The notes under the pieces are model-generated. The model was not told the DNA's origin, searched no databases, and worked only from the letters and a program-made list of their open reading frames with translations. Of a DNA stretch of 30,258 nucleotides, positions 14,778 through 23,630 are shown piece after piece (position 1 is the stretch's first letter; each line of letters begins with the position of its first letter). The stretch is from DATLFI01 sp035524895. GTDB taxonomy: Bacteria; Acidobacteriota; Thermoanaerobaculia; Multivoradales; Multivoraceae. Position numbers and translations under genes: made by a program. The DNA lies in NCBI GenBank assembly GCA_035524895.1, contig DATLFI010000423.1, forward strand, positions 1 through 30,258. The letters are read 5' to 3'.

Positions 14778-16973
14778 TCACGCACCGAGGTCTCGCGGAA
14801 GCTCGAAGTAGAAGGTCGCCCCATTGCCTGGCGTGCTCTCGGCCCACACTCGGCCGCGGTGGCGCTCGACGATGCGATGCACCAGCGAGAGGCCCATGCC
14901 GGTACCAGGGAACTCGCTCTCCGCGTGCAGTCGCCGGAAAGGCTGGAAGAGCTGGTCGGCGAACTGCATGTCGAATCCCGCGCCGTTGTCCTTCAAGTAG
15001 TAGGTCGTCTCGCCGGTCGCGAGGGCGGCCAGCTCGATCTCGGCCCGCTCGGTCTTGGACGTGAACTTCCACGCGTTGCCAAGGAGATTGTGCAGCAACA
15101 GCCCGAGAAGGTTGCTGTCGCCGTGGGCCACGAGGCCCTCGGCGATCCGCACCTCCACCTCGCGCTCGGGGGTCGCCGCGCGAAGCTCGTCCGTGACCTG
15201 GTGGGCGAGCGCAGTCAGGTCGACCGTCTCTGGCACGAGCTCTTGCCTGCTGGCGCGAGCCAGCGCCAGCAGCCCGTCGATCAGCTCGCGCATGCGCCCG
15301 GCGGCAGCGCACATCCGGCGCGCGTGCTCCAGTCCGCGCTCGTCGAGGAGATGTCCGGAGTCCTCGAGCAGAAAGCCGCCGAAGGCCTGAATAGCCCGCA
15401 GTGGGGCTCGCAGGTCGTGAGACGCCGAGTGAGTGAACGCCTCGAGCTCCCGGTTCGCGATCTCGAGCTCGGCGGCGTAACGGTGCAACGCGGCCTCGTC
15501 CTCCTTGCGAGCCGAGATGTCCTGGATGATCGCGCAGAACGAGAGGTCACCGTCATACTGGCGCCAGCTTGCCAGCGACAGCTCGATCGGCAGCTCGGAG
15601 CCGTCGCGATGGAGCGCCATCAGCTCAGAAGTCCGTCCGATCATTCGCGGTTCTTCGCCCGCGAGGACCCGCTCCAAGCCCCGGGTGTGCGCCTCGCGGA
15701 GCCGCTCGGGCACGAGGATGGCCAGCGGTTGCCCAATCGCCTCCTCCACGCTCCAGCCGAACAGGGCCTCCGCGGCCGGGTTCACGTAGGTGATCTCGCC
15801 CCGCGCATCGCCAGTCACAATGCTGGCGTTGGCCGTGGTCGCCAGCGTGCGATAGCGCTCTTCGCTCGCGCGTAGCTCCGCCGTTCGATCGTCGACGAGA
15901 TGCTCCAGCCGGTGGTGCGACTCGGCGACATGGGCCGCCATGGTGTTGAAAGCCGCCGCCAGCTCACCCAGCTCGTCCTCACCCTCCACCAGAGCCGGAC
16001 GCTCGTAGTTGCCGCCGGAGATCGCGTTCGCCGAGACCCGCAGGCGCTCGAGGCGCTCTGTGACGCCGCGGCTCATGCGCCAGCCGACCACGACGCCCAG
16101 GAGCGCCACCGCCACGCCGATCGCCACGATGCGGGCGAGGAACCTCCTTGGTCCGCGCAGGACCGTCGCGCGTGGCGCTTCGACCCAGAGCTGCCAGCCG
16201 GTATCCCCGATGGGTTGTCCGAAACCGAATCGCCTGCCCCGATCGGCGGAGGCGTACTCGCGAGCGCCGAGCATCCCCACGGCGACAAGCGGGGGCTCGG
16301 ACACGATGCGGGTCATATCCGTCCAGAGCTTCCCGGGCCGACCCAGCACGAACGCGGCCTGCATTCCGACGAGATCCGGGAGCATGCCGCCGAGCCCGGT
16401 TTGGGAGGAGATCTGCCGGCTCTGCACTACGCGGCCAGCGATGCTCCCGCCCTCACCCGCTACTCCGACCAGGTCGTACCACACCAGCCCGTCGCGCTCG
16501 TGTAAGTCGCCGAGACCCGGAACGGTCGATGCCTGCGGGGCCTGCGAGCCCCCCTGCCACACCTGTTCGTCGTCCCCGCCCGGCTTCCTGGCCTCGAGCA
16601 GCAGCCGCCCTTCCGCGTCCCAGAGCTGCACCCCGAGGACCAGAGGGCTGGAGGCGCGCACAGCCTCCAGCACGGCGACTGCCTCGCCCCGAGCCTCCGC
16701 TTCGGCCTGGCCTTCGAGGAGCGCTCGGACCGCGGGGTGGTCGGCAATCGCCTGGGTCTCACCAAGGCGCAAAGCGAAGGACCTCTCGAAAAGCTCTGTC
16801 ACCTCTCCTGACACGACCGCCAGGCGCTGCGTCGTCGTCTCGACCGCGTCGCGTCGGACCTCGTTGTACGCGCTGGCGGCGAAAACGAGAACCGCCCCGA
16901 GCAGCAGCATCGCGATGGAAAGCGGTAGCTGCAGCTCGATGCGGCGCAGCCGGAACAGGAGCTTCGAGAGCAT
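14778..16973 (-). CDS. Membrane-bound PAS sensor histidine kinase
   Basis: 731 residues. Order of domains: transmembrane segment 1 (about 16-36), a roughly 240-residue extracytoplasmic sensor region (possibly a double-Cache fold, not certain), transmembrane segment 2 (279-299), HAMP (300-352), PAS (about 370-490, with YRTLATTANASIV and a C-terminal FCAIIQDISARK), HisKA with phospho-acceptor H519 in HSASHDLRAPL, and HATPase with NLLGNAWKF (about 629), DNGAGFD (662) and GTGMGLS (about 690). It looks catalytically intact. No response regulator lies nearby, so it is an orphan kinase here. The ATG at 16973 follows AAGGGG and lies 20 bases after the HExxH gene. Confidence 0.94.
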   Translation of the reverse strand: MLSKLLFRLRRIELQLPLSIAMLLLGAVLVFAASAYNEVRRDAVETTTQRLAVVSGEVTELFERSFALRLGETQAIADHPAVRALLEGQAEAEARGEAVAVLEAVRASSPLVLGVQLWDAEGRLLLEARKPGGDDEQVWQGGSQAPQASTVPGLGDLHERDGLVWYDLVGVAGEGGSIAGRVVQSRQISSQTGLGGMLPDLVGMQAAFVLGRPGKLWTDMTRIVSEPPLVAVGMLGAREYASADRGRRFGFGQPIGDTGWQLWVEAPRATVLRGPRRFLARIVAIGVAVALLGVVVGWRMSRGVTERLERLRVSANAISGGNYERPALVEGEDELGELAAAFNTMAAHVAESHHRLEHLVDDRTAELRASEERYRTLATTANASIVTGDARGEITYVNPAAEALFGWSVEEAIGQPLAILVPERLREAHTRGLERVLAGEEPRMIGRTSELMALHRDGSELPIELSLASWRQYDGDLSFCAIIQDISARKEDEAALHRYAAELEIANRELEAFTHSASHDLRAPLRAIQAFGGFLLEDSGHLLDERGLEHARRMCAAAGRMRELIDGLLALARASRQELVPETVDLTALAHQVTDELRAATPEREVEVRIAEGLVAHGDSNLLGLLLHNLLGNAWKFTSKTERAEIELAALATGETTYYLKDNGAGFDMQFADQLFQPFRRLHAESEFPGTGMGLSLVHRIVERHRGRVWAESTPGNGATFYFELPRDLGA

Positions 16974-16992
16974 GCCCTGAACCCCTTTCGGA

Positions 16993-17571
16993 TCAGAAGA
17001 AAGGGAGGCCGAGCTGCGCCGCGGCTGACCATCGCCGTCGTCCGCGCATCGCCACCTCCCTCGCGCACTCGCTACGCCACCCCTCGAGCCAGCCGAGCCC
17101 GTAGCGGTTGGCTCCCGGCTCGGTGTTGCGACCCGGGACCTGGCACGAGTGGCGCAAGAAGTGGAACGCCTCGTGGCCAGCGACGAAGACCAGCGTCTCG
17201 GCGGCATCGCGGAAGGTCACGTCTTCGAGCACGTACGACCACGCGGGGCGGCGCCTCGACCGTGCCGGCGCCTCGCGCGTCACGCTGCCAATCGCGAGCG
17301 CGTACCGGTGCGGGTAGAAGCTCGGCAACACGTTCGCGCTCGCCGTGATCCGATAGCCCTGCCACAACTCGGAGCTGCGGGGTGCCGCGCGCAGCGGGTA
17401 GCGGCAGAGCCCACGCAGCAGGTGGTGACCCGAGAGCGGCAGCAGCTTGAACCACTCGAGCCGCCCGAGGTCGTGCGCGCGGAGCTTCCGCCACACGAAC
17501 GCGGCCGCCTCGGGCTGACCAGCCTGGTCGAGAAACTGCGGTTCGCCGCCGTCCCAACGCGCGACGCTCAA
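16993..17571 (-). CDS. Small HExxH protein, putative zinc peptidase-like, unknown family
   Basis: 192-residue protein that I cannot name. A zinc-binding motif HEAFH occupies residues 133-137 (VFVAGHEAFHFLRHS), and glutamates at 163 and 167 (GLGWLEGWRSE) are placed where a third ligand of a gluzincin-type site would be. The rest is basic and aromatic with no signal peptide or membrane helix. The start is TTG at 17571, overlapping the dynamin stop as TTGA, with GGAG 5 bases upstream. The same frame is open far upstream across the dynamin gene but with Arg/Ala-rich shadow sequence. Tight coupling suggests that it acts with the dynamin-like protein. Whether it binds zinc or cuts peptides is inference from the motif. 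Confidence 0.75.
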   Translation of the reverse strand: MSVARWDGGEPQFLDQAGQPEAAAFVWRKLRAHDLGRLEWFKLLPLSGHHLLRGLCRYPLRAAPRSSELWQGYRITASANVLPSFYPHRYALAIGSVTREAPARSRRRPAWSYVLEDVTFRDAAETLVFVAGHEAFHFLRHSCQVPGRNTEPGANRYGLGWLEGWRSECAREVAMRGRRRWSAAAQLGLPFF

Positions 17572-19298
17572 ACGCGCTCCACTTCGGCGCGCAGGCGTGC
17601 CACCGCGTCGAGCAGAGCTTCGAGACCCGTCCGAGCCGTCTCCAGCCGCTCGCGCTCGGCGCGCACGAAGCGGGCGTATGGAGCAGTCGCCTCTTCGAGC
17701 CGCGACAGGCTGTGGCGGATCTCCGACTCGAACTCGGAAGTCAGCCCGTCGAGCAGCCGACGCCGCAGCTCCTCCAGCCGCGCGCGCAGCGCCCGCTTCG
17801 CCTGCCGCCGCCGCGCCGGAATCACGAACAGCCCCAGCACCGCGAGCGTGCTCGCCGCGAAGATGCCGGTGATGTCGACCACCGTGGAGGTCGCCGCAGC
17901 CGCGACCACCGAGCCCAGGCCGATCGCGCCCACTTCGAGCAACGCGGTGCCGGCGAGCGCGATCTGCACCGACTCGCCCAGCCGCGTCGCCTCGCGGCGG
18001 CGGTCGTAGCCGGCAACCGCCTTCTGCGCCGACTGCCCGAGGGAGTCGAGTAGCTTGCGCCGGTTCGACTCGAGCGCGCCGAGCTCGCCGGCAACGCTCC
18101 CACCGTGAGCGCGCTGACGCTCGAGCGCGAGGGACGACACCGCGCGCCACTGACGCAGCTCGCTGTCGACCATCCAGTCGATCAGCTCGGACACCTCGTG
18201 CTCGACCAGCCGCGGCATCTCGCCGATCACCTGGTCCTCGAACTGCCGCTCGAGGCGGCTGCGGTTCAGCAGGTCCGGCATTCGCACCAGCCGCAGCGTG
18301 TCGTCGAAGAAGACGTCGCCGCGACCCTCGAGCTGGTGCAGCAGCTTGTCGACGTCGCCGAGACGGTAGTGGAACTCTCGCTCCATGTCGCGACGGTACT
18401 GCTCGAGCTGCCCTTCGAGGCGCTCGAGCACCGCGAAGTCCTCGCGCAAGAAATCGAGCCGCGCCAGCGCGCTCGCCAGCGCCTCGCCGCCGAGGCGCTG
18501 CCCGACGCCCAGGGGATTGAGCAGCTTCAGCCGGAAGCGCTCGCGCTCGTCGAGCCGCTCGGCGACGTAGCGCTCGAGCGCCGCGAACGCCGGATCGCCG
18601 CCGGACGGGTCGCCCGCGAGCTTCGCGCGCAGCGCCCGCTTCGCGCTCACCGGGAACACCTCTGGCGCGAAACCGAGCAACCGCTCGCAGCTCGACGCCA
18701 CATACGCCGCTACCTCGGCGACCTGCACCGGGCTCTCCAGGATGTCGACCTTGTTGAGCACCACGACGACCTTCTTGCCCCACTTGCGCACGCGCTGCAA
18801 GAAGGCGCGCTCGCTCTCGGTGAACGGCCGGTCGGCAGAGGTCACGAACAGCACCAGGTCCGAACGCGGCACGAACTCGGCGGTCAACGCCTCGTGCTGC
18901 CGCTCGATCGCGTTGGTGCCGGGCGTGTCGACCAGCTCGATCTCGCGCAGCAGGTCGACCGGCGCCTCGAGGATCTCGATTCCGCCAGCGCCGGCACGGC
19001 GCGACACGTGCTCGCCATGGCGTATCACGTGGATCCGACTGGTGGTCGGCGTCACGCCCTCCTCGAGCAGCTCCTGGCCGAGAAGGGCATTCAGGAACAT
19101 GCTCTTGCCGGCGTTGAACTCGCCCACCACCACCAGCAGGAACAGCTCGTCGAGGCGCGCCAGAGACTCCGCGAGCGCCCGCTCGTCGCCCTCGGTCGGG
19201 AGGGAGATCCGCGCCAGCAGCTCGCGCAGCTCGCCGAGGGTCCGCCGAACATCGCCGAGCAGGCGCTGTTCCGGGTCGCTGAGGATGCGTCGCAGCAT
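17568..19298 (-). CDS. Bacterial dynamin-like GTPase
   Basis: 576 residues. G1 is GEFNAGKS (59-66), switch threonines TPTTSR lie near 83-88, G3 is DTPGTN (124-129) and G4 is NKVD (182-185). A long helical stalk follows. A hydrophobic hairpin of about 48 residues (446-493, ALAGTALLEVG to LAVLGLFVIP) is the likely membrane paddle, followed by a coiled C-terminal helix. This layout and length fit bacterial dynamin-like proteins, which bind and remodel membranes on GTP hydrolysis. The ATG at 19298 gives the natural start, although the Shine-Dalgarno is poor. A single gene copy is present rather than the paired copies sometimes seen. The next gene is translationally coupled (TTGA). Confidence 0.92.
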   Translation of the reverse strand: MLRRILSDPEQRLLGDVRRTLGELRELLARISLPTEGDERALAESLARLDELFLLVVVGEFNAGKSMFLNALLGQELLEEGVTPTTSRIHVIRHGEHVSRRAGAGGIEILEAPVDLLREIELVDTPGTNAIERQHEALTAEFVPRSDLVLFVTSADRPFTESERAFLQRVRKWGKKVVVVLNKVDILESPVQVAEVAAYVASSCERLLGFAPEVFPVSAKRALRAKLAGDPSGGDPAFAALERYVAERLDERERFRLKLLNPLGVGQRLGGEALASALARLDFLREDFAVLERLEGQLEQYRRDMEREFHYRLGDVDKLLHQLEGRGDVFFDDTLRLVRMPDLLNRSRLERQFEDQVIGEMPRLVEHEVSELIDWMVDSELRQWRAVSSLALERQRAHGGSVAGELGALESNRRKLLDSLGQSAQKAVAGYDRRREATRLGESVQIALAGTALLEVGAIGLGSVVAAAATSTVVDITGIFAASTLAVLGLFVIPARRRQAKRALRARLEELRRRLLDGLTSEFESEIRHSLSRLEEATAPYARFVRAERERLETARTGLEALLDAVARLRAEVERV

Positions 19299-19318
19299 GG
19301 GGTCGAGGGCGACAACTC

Positions 19319-19570
19319 TCAGCCGCAGCCTACCGGGTCCCGCGGCGGACGTCCCGCGAGAACCTCCAGCACGTTGTCGAGCTCGGCCAGGCCCGCCGCG
19401 AGCTGCGGCTCGCGCTCGTACACGTCGAGGCCGGCGCCGGCGATCGCTTCAAGCAAACGCGCTCGATCTCGCGCCTCGCCGGCCGCTAGCACCTCGACCT
19501 CGCAGCGCGCGCGCAGCCGGTCGAGCGCCGACTCCGCGATCGGCCAGGTGACGAGGACAAAACCCCTAGC
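19319..19570 (-). pseudogene. Collapsed remnant of a glyoxylate reductase / D-2-hydroxyacid dehydrogenase
   Basis: About 80 codons that are recognisable as three separate pieces of a roughly 320-residue dehydrogenase joined in one frame. The first resembles the family N-terminus (VLVTWPIAESALDRLRARCEVEV). The second resembles the segment after the catalytic domain crossover (AGLDVYEREPQLA-LAELDNVL). The third resembles the extreme C-terminus (VLAGRPPRDPV). The whole NAD-binding domain and the catalytic Arg, Glu and His regions are missing. No start codon lies at the expected N-terminus; the nearest in-frame GTG (19645) falls inside the upstream L,D-transpeptidase-like gene. The pieces are in frame, so expression of a short peptide cannot be excluded, but enzyme activity can. 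Confidence 0.75.
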
Positions 19571-20297
19571 GCGCTGTGCAGTTGAGGAAACGCGAGCTCC
19601 CGAGCCAGGCCTCGTCCGGGTAGTACGAGAACAGAAGGTTCCCACCCTGGATGCGATCGATCACGCCGCTACTCGCCGCGAGACTCAGCGCCGGACATCC
19701 CCAGCTCCGGCCGATGCGACCGTGCTGGCCCGCGAAGTCCTCCGACACGTACGGGGCGCCGTGCATCACGATCGCGCGCTCCCGGGCCCGATCGTTGATG
19801 CCCTGCTCGAGGCCGTCCAGCCGCAGGGAGTAGCCGTGCTTCCCCCGGTAGGTCTCAGCCGTGCGAAAGAGTCCCAGGCTCGACTGGTGGCTTCCTTCGC
19901 GGTTGGAGAATCGCCTGGCGTGCTTCTCACCGGTGTTCGCCCCATGCGCCACGAGCTCGGACGCCAGCAGTCGGCCCTCCTCGAGATCGAAGAGCCAGAA
20001 TCGCTTGGCCGTCGAGGGCAGCGAGTAGTCGATCACCGCGAGGTACCGCGCCTCCGACCCGAGCTCGGCGCGACGCGCGCACTCGCTCGCCGTCAAGGCC
20101 AGAGACAGGACCCGCCCGTTCAGGTCGGGCGCGGCGCGACGTAGCGCCTCGTGGCGGTTGGAATCGACGAAGGCGCCAGCGTGCGCGTCGACTGTGAGAT
20201 CCGCGGGCGCCGTCGGCGCGGCGGAGGCGGCGAGGGCGGCGCACGACAGCAGCCAAGCGCCCCACGTGGAACGGACGATCGGGAGGCGAGCTCTCAA
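19566..20297 (-). CDS. Exported L,D-transpeptidase-like (YkuD_2 family) protein
   Basis: 243 residues with an N-terminal signal peptide (hydrophobic core about 12-26, cut near ASA-APTA). The catalytic signature of the murein L,D-transpeptidase family is present: VMHGAPYVSE (H179) followed by GRIGRSWGCPAL with nucleophile C201. Members are thought to act on peptidoglycan in the periplasm, though this subfamily is poorly characterised. The start is TTG at 20297: AGGAG lies 9 bases upstream, and an in-frame TAG immediately precedes it, so no earlier start exists. It is 143 bases downstream of the copper monooxygenase gene, in which I see no clear promoter or terminator. Confidence 0.88.
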   Translation of the reverse strand: MRARLPIVRSTWGAWLLSCAALAASAAPTAPADLTVDAHAGAFVDSNRHEALRRAAPDLNGRVLSLALTASECARRAELGSEARYLAVIDYSLPSTAKRFWLFDLEEGRLLASELVAHGANTGEKHARRFSNREGSHQSSLGLFRTAETYRGKHGYSLRLDGLEQGINDRARERAIVMHGAPYVSEDFAGQHGRIGRSWGCPALSLAASSGVIDRIQGGNLLFSYYPDEAWLGSSRFLNCTAR

Positions 20298-20440
20298 ACG
20301 ATTCAGCTCCTACGGGCAGACACTCGGAGGCGCGGGCACTCGGAACGCTCAGCGCTCGCTACCGAACCCCGTCAGCCCGCAAAACGATCACACACAAGGC
20401 CGGGACACGGCGTCCAATGTACACGAACCGCCGAGCCAGC

Positions 20441-22027
20441 TCAACCCGGCGGCAGCAGCGCGGCATTCGCCTCGCGCTCGGCCGGCGTGCCCTTCACGGC
20501 GCCGCCCCCCGTGTTCAGCTCGATCGCGCCGGTGGCGGGATCGACCACACCGGAGAGCTCCATCGGCGGTTGTCCCGGCACGAGGGCCTTGGCGGTGACC
20601 TTGTTCCCGTCCCACACCACGTCCTGGATCGGCGCGGGCAGCACCAGGCTGCCGAACTGCACGTACCAGCCGCCCTGGCCGCCGCCCTTCGGCAGGTGCA
20701 CCGCCGTCGGCTGCATGCCGCGGCCCGGGATCGGCTCGACGTCGACGCGCCACACCTGACCGGGATAGGCCTCGGCGAGCTCGGCGAGCTTGCCGAGCAC
20801 CAGGCTCACCGGTTTCGGCGACACGCCTTCCTCGACCACGTAGTCGACGAAGCCGATCAGCATCTCGTCGGTGGACTGCGGTCCCCAGGTCACGTCCACG
20901 GCGGGATCGGGGTTGTGCGGGTTGCCTTCGGAGTTGTCCCAGTGCGCCTCGACCTCGATGCGAGTGCCCGCGGGCATCGCGACCGGCTCGACGAAGTCGT
21001 AGTTGGTCTGCCAGTTGAAGTCGTACCGGCTGACCTTGAGCAACTCCTTGCTCTCGCCGTCGGGGAACACCGCGGTGTAGCGCATGTCCTTGCCGCGGTA
21101 GTGCATGTGCGGCGTCAGCGAGAGGATGCGCACGTCCTGTGGGAACACGTAGGACGCCTTCGCTCCGTAGTTGGGGTCCCCGGCCGGGATCTTGAAGTCG
21201 GCGTTCAGCACCCAGAGGTTGACGAACTCCTTCTCGATCTTCGCCGGGTCGGCGAAGTGAATGCCGATGCGCGTGCGGTCGGTGCCGGCCTCACCATAGG
21301 GGTGATAGTGGAAGTCACCGAGCAGCTTGCGCCCCTTCGGCAGCAGCCGCGCCGTGGTCTCCGGAAACTTGCTGGGCGGCGCGCCGGCGGCCCAGCCCGA
21401 GACCCAAGCCTCCTGGCTGCGGCCCGATTCGTCGGCGCGCCACAGGATGAAGTGGTGGACCGCCTTGGGACTCCCCGGCAACACCTCGACCGCCTCGATC
21501 CAGCGGTCTTCCTCGAAGCTGATCATGGGGATGACATGGAACTGATCGGGGCCCTCGGCTGGCACCTCGATCGGGTCGAACTCGAACACGAAGTCCGGCT
21601 CGCCGAGGGTCCACTCCCCCGTCTTCTTCGCCGACGGCGGCGGCGGCACGTCGCCCTCGCCGCGCGGCGCGCCAGCCGCGACCCAGCGGGTGATCAGGTC
21701 GACCTCGGCGTTCGCGAGACTGATGTCGTTCGCGAACGGCCCAAAGCCCGGATCGGCGTCCCACGGCGGCATGTCGCGATTCGCCACCGCCTTCGCGATC
21801 GACTTCGCCCACGGCCGCACCTCGTCCCAGGTGCGCAGCGGCATCGGCCCGATCTCGCCGGGGCTGTGGCACGAGGCACAGTTACGGTGCAGGATCGGCG
21901 CGACGTCTGAAACGAAGGTCGGCTGATCGAGCGCGACCCCGCCGAGGACAGGGGCAGCGATCAACGAAGCGACCAGCAGCGACGCTGCGACGCCGGGCGC
22001 GAGGTATCGGTTTCGGCTCTCGGTCAT
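20441..22027 (-). CDS. Cytochrome c / copper type II monooxygenase fusion, exported
   Basis: 528 residues. A signal peptide or anchor (about 11-31) is followed by a c-type cytochrome domain with CASCH (C50, C53, H54) and a possible axial Met in RDMPPW (86). The rest resembles the peptidylglycine/dopamine monooxygenase fold: HHFILW (H191, H192), FHYHPYG (H240, H242) and TPHMHYRG (H307, H309) supply the histidine pairs expected for the two copper sites. The third ligand of the second copper, a methionine in the animal enzymes, was not assigned. Role by analogy: periplasmic oxidation with electrons delivered through the attached haem; the substrate is unknown. The ATG at 22027 is preceded by GGAG 8 bases away. 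Confidence 0.88.
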   Translation of the reverse strand: MTESRNRYLAPGVAASLLVASLIAAPVLGGVALDQPTFVSDVAPILHRNCASCHSPGEIGPMPLRTWDEVRPWAKSIAKAVANRDMPPWDADPGFGPFANDISLANAEVDLITRWVAAGAPRGEGDVPPPPSAKKTGEWTLGEPDFVFEFDPIEVPAEGPDQFHVIPMISFEEDRWIEAVEVLPGSPKAVHHFILWRADESGRSQEAWVSGWAAGAPPSKFPETTARLLPKGRKLLGDFHYHPYGEAGTDRTRIGIHFADPAKIEKEFVNLWVLNADFKIPAGDPNYGAKASYVFPQDVRILSLTPHMHYRGKDMRYTAVFPDGESKELLKVSRYDFNWQTNYDFVEPVAMPAGTRIEVEAHWDNSEGNPHNPDPAVDVTWGPQSTDEMLIGFVDYVVEEGVSPKPVSLVLGKLAELAEAYPGQVWRVDVEPIPGRGMQPTAVHLPKGGGQGGWYVQFGSLVLPAPIQDVVWDGNKVTAKALVPGQPPMELSGVVDPATGAIELNTGGGAVKGTPAEREANAALLPPG

Positions 22028-22150
22028 CGGGATTCTCCGGAAGCGCCCGGAAGGGCTCTGGCCAGGTCTCGCCCAGGAACTACGGCCGAGGATGGATCCG
22101 GTTTCCTGTCGATGGTATCCAAGGTTGGACCGGGCTGCCGCCCCCGCCCT

Positions 22151-23629
22151 CTACTGACGCCCCGACAACGCCCGCCGCATCGAGAGCTCGAGGCGCGTGG
22201 GGGAGGCGGTCCCGGACCGCGAGTCCACCTCGACCACGACCGGCTCGAAGCCCGCGGCCAGGAGCTCGACGCGGTGTTGGCCCGGGCGCAGGGTCATCAG
22301 CGATCCCGAGGCGGGGCCGCGCGGCAACCCGTCGACCCTCACCTGGGCCACGAGCGCCGCCTCCGGCGGGCTGACGTGGAAGGTGATCGTCGAGCCGACG
22401 ACCCGCCGAGGTGTAGCGACCTCCTCGTCCTCCACGCCCCCAGCTCGTCCCTGGTCCCCGCTCGCCGTCGCCTGATCTTCCCTCGTCTCCTGCGCCGGCT
22501 GCGCCGGCTCTTCCGCTGCCTCCTCCTCATCCCCCCGAGCCGCGTCCTCGTCGCGGCCGACCGTCGACGACTCGCTCGGTGTGCCGTCACGGCGATCGTC
22601 GAGCCATCGCAAGACGGATGCGCCGACGAAGACCGCGCCGCTCACCAACAGCGCCGCGGCCGCCAGGCCTCCCACGAGCCACCACCTCCTGGTGGCGGGA
22701 ACGACGGGCGCTCCGGCCGACTCGACCGGAGGAGCCGGCGACGGCGCGATCTCCTCCGGCACGATCATGGTCGGCCGATCCCGCATATCGGCCAGCTCGC
22801 GCTCGATCGCGGCGAGCTCCTCGACCAACGCCTCGCCGCTCTCGAACCGCTGCTCGCGATCCTTGGCGAGCAGCCTGGAGATCGCCGAGACCAGGCGTGG
22901 CGGTACCTGTGGGCGCAGGTCGGCGATGGAAGGCGGCTCCTGATGGAGGATCTGGTACATCAACGACGTGATGATGTCGCCGTCGAACGGGCGACGCCGG
23001 GTCAGCAGCTCGAAGAGCACGGCGCCGAGCGAGAAGAGGTCGCTGCGGCCGTCGAGCGGCTCGCTGCGCACCTGCTCGGGCGAGAGGTACTGAGGCGTGC
23101 CGACGATCGCGCCCGACGACGTGTAGGCCGTCGACTGGTCGACCAGCTTCGCGATCCCGAAGTCGGTGACCTTGACCACCCCGTCCGCGTCGACCAGCAG
23201 GTTGGACGGCTTGATGTCGCGATGCACGATGCCGCGTCGATGGGCTGCCGCGAGACCTGCAGAGGCCTCGCGCACGATGCGCACCGCCTCGTCGATCGTG
23301 ATCGGCGGCTCGCGTCTCATGCGCGCGGTCAGGTCCGAGCCCTCGACGTACTCGAAGGCCAGGTAGAAGGTGCCGTCGATCTCGCCCGCTTCGAACAGGG
23401 TCACGACGTGGGGATGGACGAGACGGCCCGCCGCCTTCGCCTCGCGGGCGAGACGCTCGCGCAGCCCCTTCTCGATCTCCTCGCCGCCCCCGAGGACCCG
23501 CACGGTCTTGATCGCGAGCAGCCGCTCGATCTGCGGGTCCTCGGCGAGGTAGACCTCGCCCATCGCGCCTGCGCCGAGCTGGCGAACGATGCGAAAACGC
23601 CCGAACTGCGAGCCGGCCTCGAGCGGCAT
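22151..23629 (-). CDS. Ser/Thr protein kinase with transmembrane helix and PEGA-like tail
   Basis: 492 residues. The kinase domain (about 11-270) is complete: GAGAMGEVY loop, K41, HRDIKPSN (136-143), DFG (156-158), SPE and a GTPQYLSPEQ activation segment. A single transmembrane helix lies at about 317-339. A charged, Glu-rich linker (about 345-410) leads to an extracytoplasmic PEGA-type domain (about 415-490, VDGLPRGPA followed by LRPGQHRVEL). The ATG at 23629 lies one base after the stop of the VWA gene and has GAGGTGAG as ribosome site, so the two are translationally coupled. The kinase thus may be controlled by what the VWA protein or the PEGA tail contacts outside. Confidence 0.95.
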   Translation of the reverse strand: MPLEAGSQFGRFRIVRQLGAGAMGEVYLAEDPQIERLLAIKTVRVLGGGEEIEKGLRERLAREAKAAGRLVHPHVVTLFEAGEIDGTFYLAFEYVEGSDLTARMRREPPITIDEAVRIVREASAGLAAAHRRGIVHRDIKPSNLLVDADGVVKVTDFGIAKLVDQSTAYTSSGAIVGTPQYLSPEQVRSEPLDGRSDLFSLGAVLFELLTRRRPFDGDIITSLMYQILHQEPPSIADLRPQVPPRLVSAISRLLAKDREQRFESGEALVEELAAIERELADMRDRPTMIVPEEIAPSPAPPVESAGAPVVPATRRWWLVGGLAAAALLVSGAVFVGASVLRWLDDRRDGTPSESSTVGRDEDAARGDEEEAAEEPAQPAQETREDQATASGDQGRAGGVEDEEVATPRRVVGSTITFHVSPPEAALVAQVRVDGLPRGPASGSLMTLRPGQHRVELLAAGFEPVVVEVDSRSGTASPTRLELSMRRALSGRQ

Positions 23630-23630
23630 C

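Noticed and set aside
16993..18783. A 596-residue protein ending in the HExxH domain
   Set aside because: The first 400 residues are an Arg/Ala-rich shadow of the dynamin-like gene; the TTG at 17571 has a good ribosome site.
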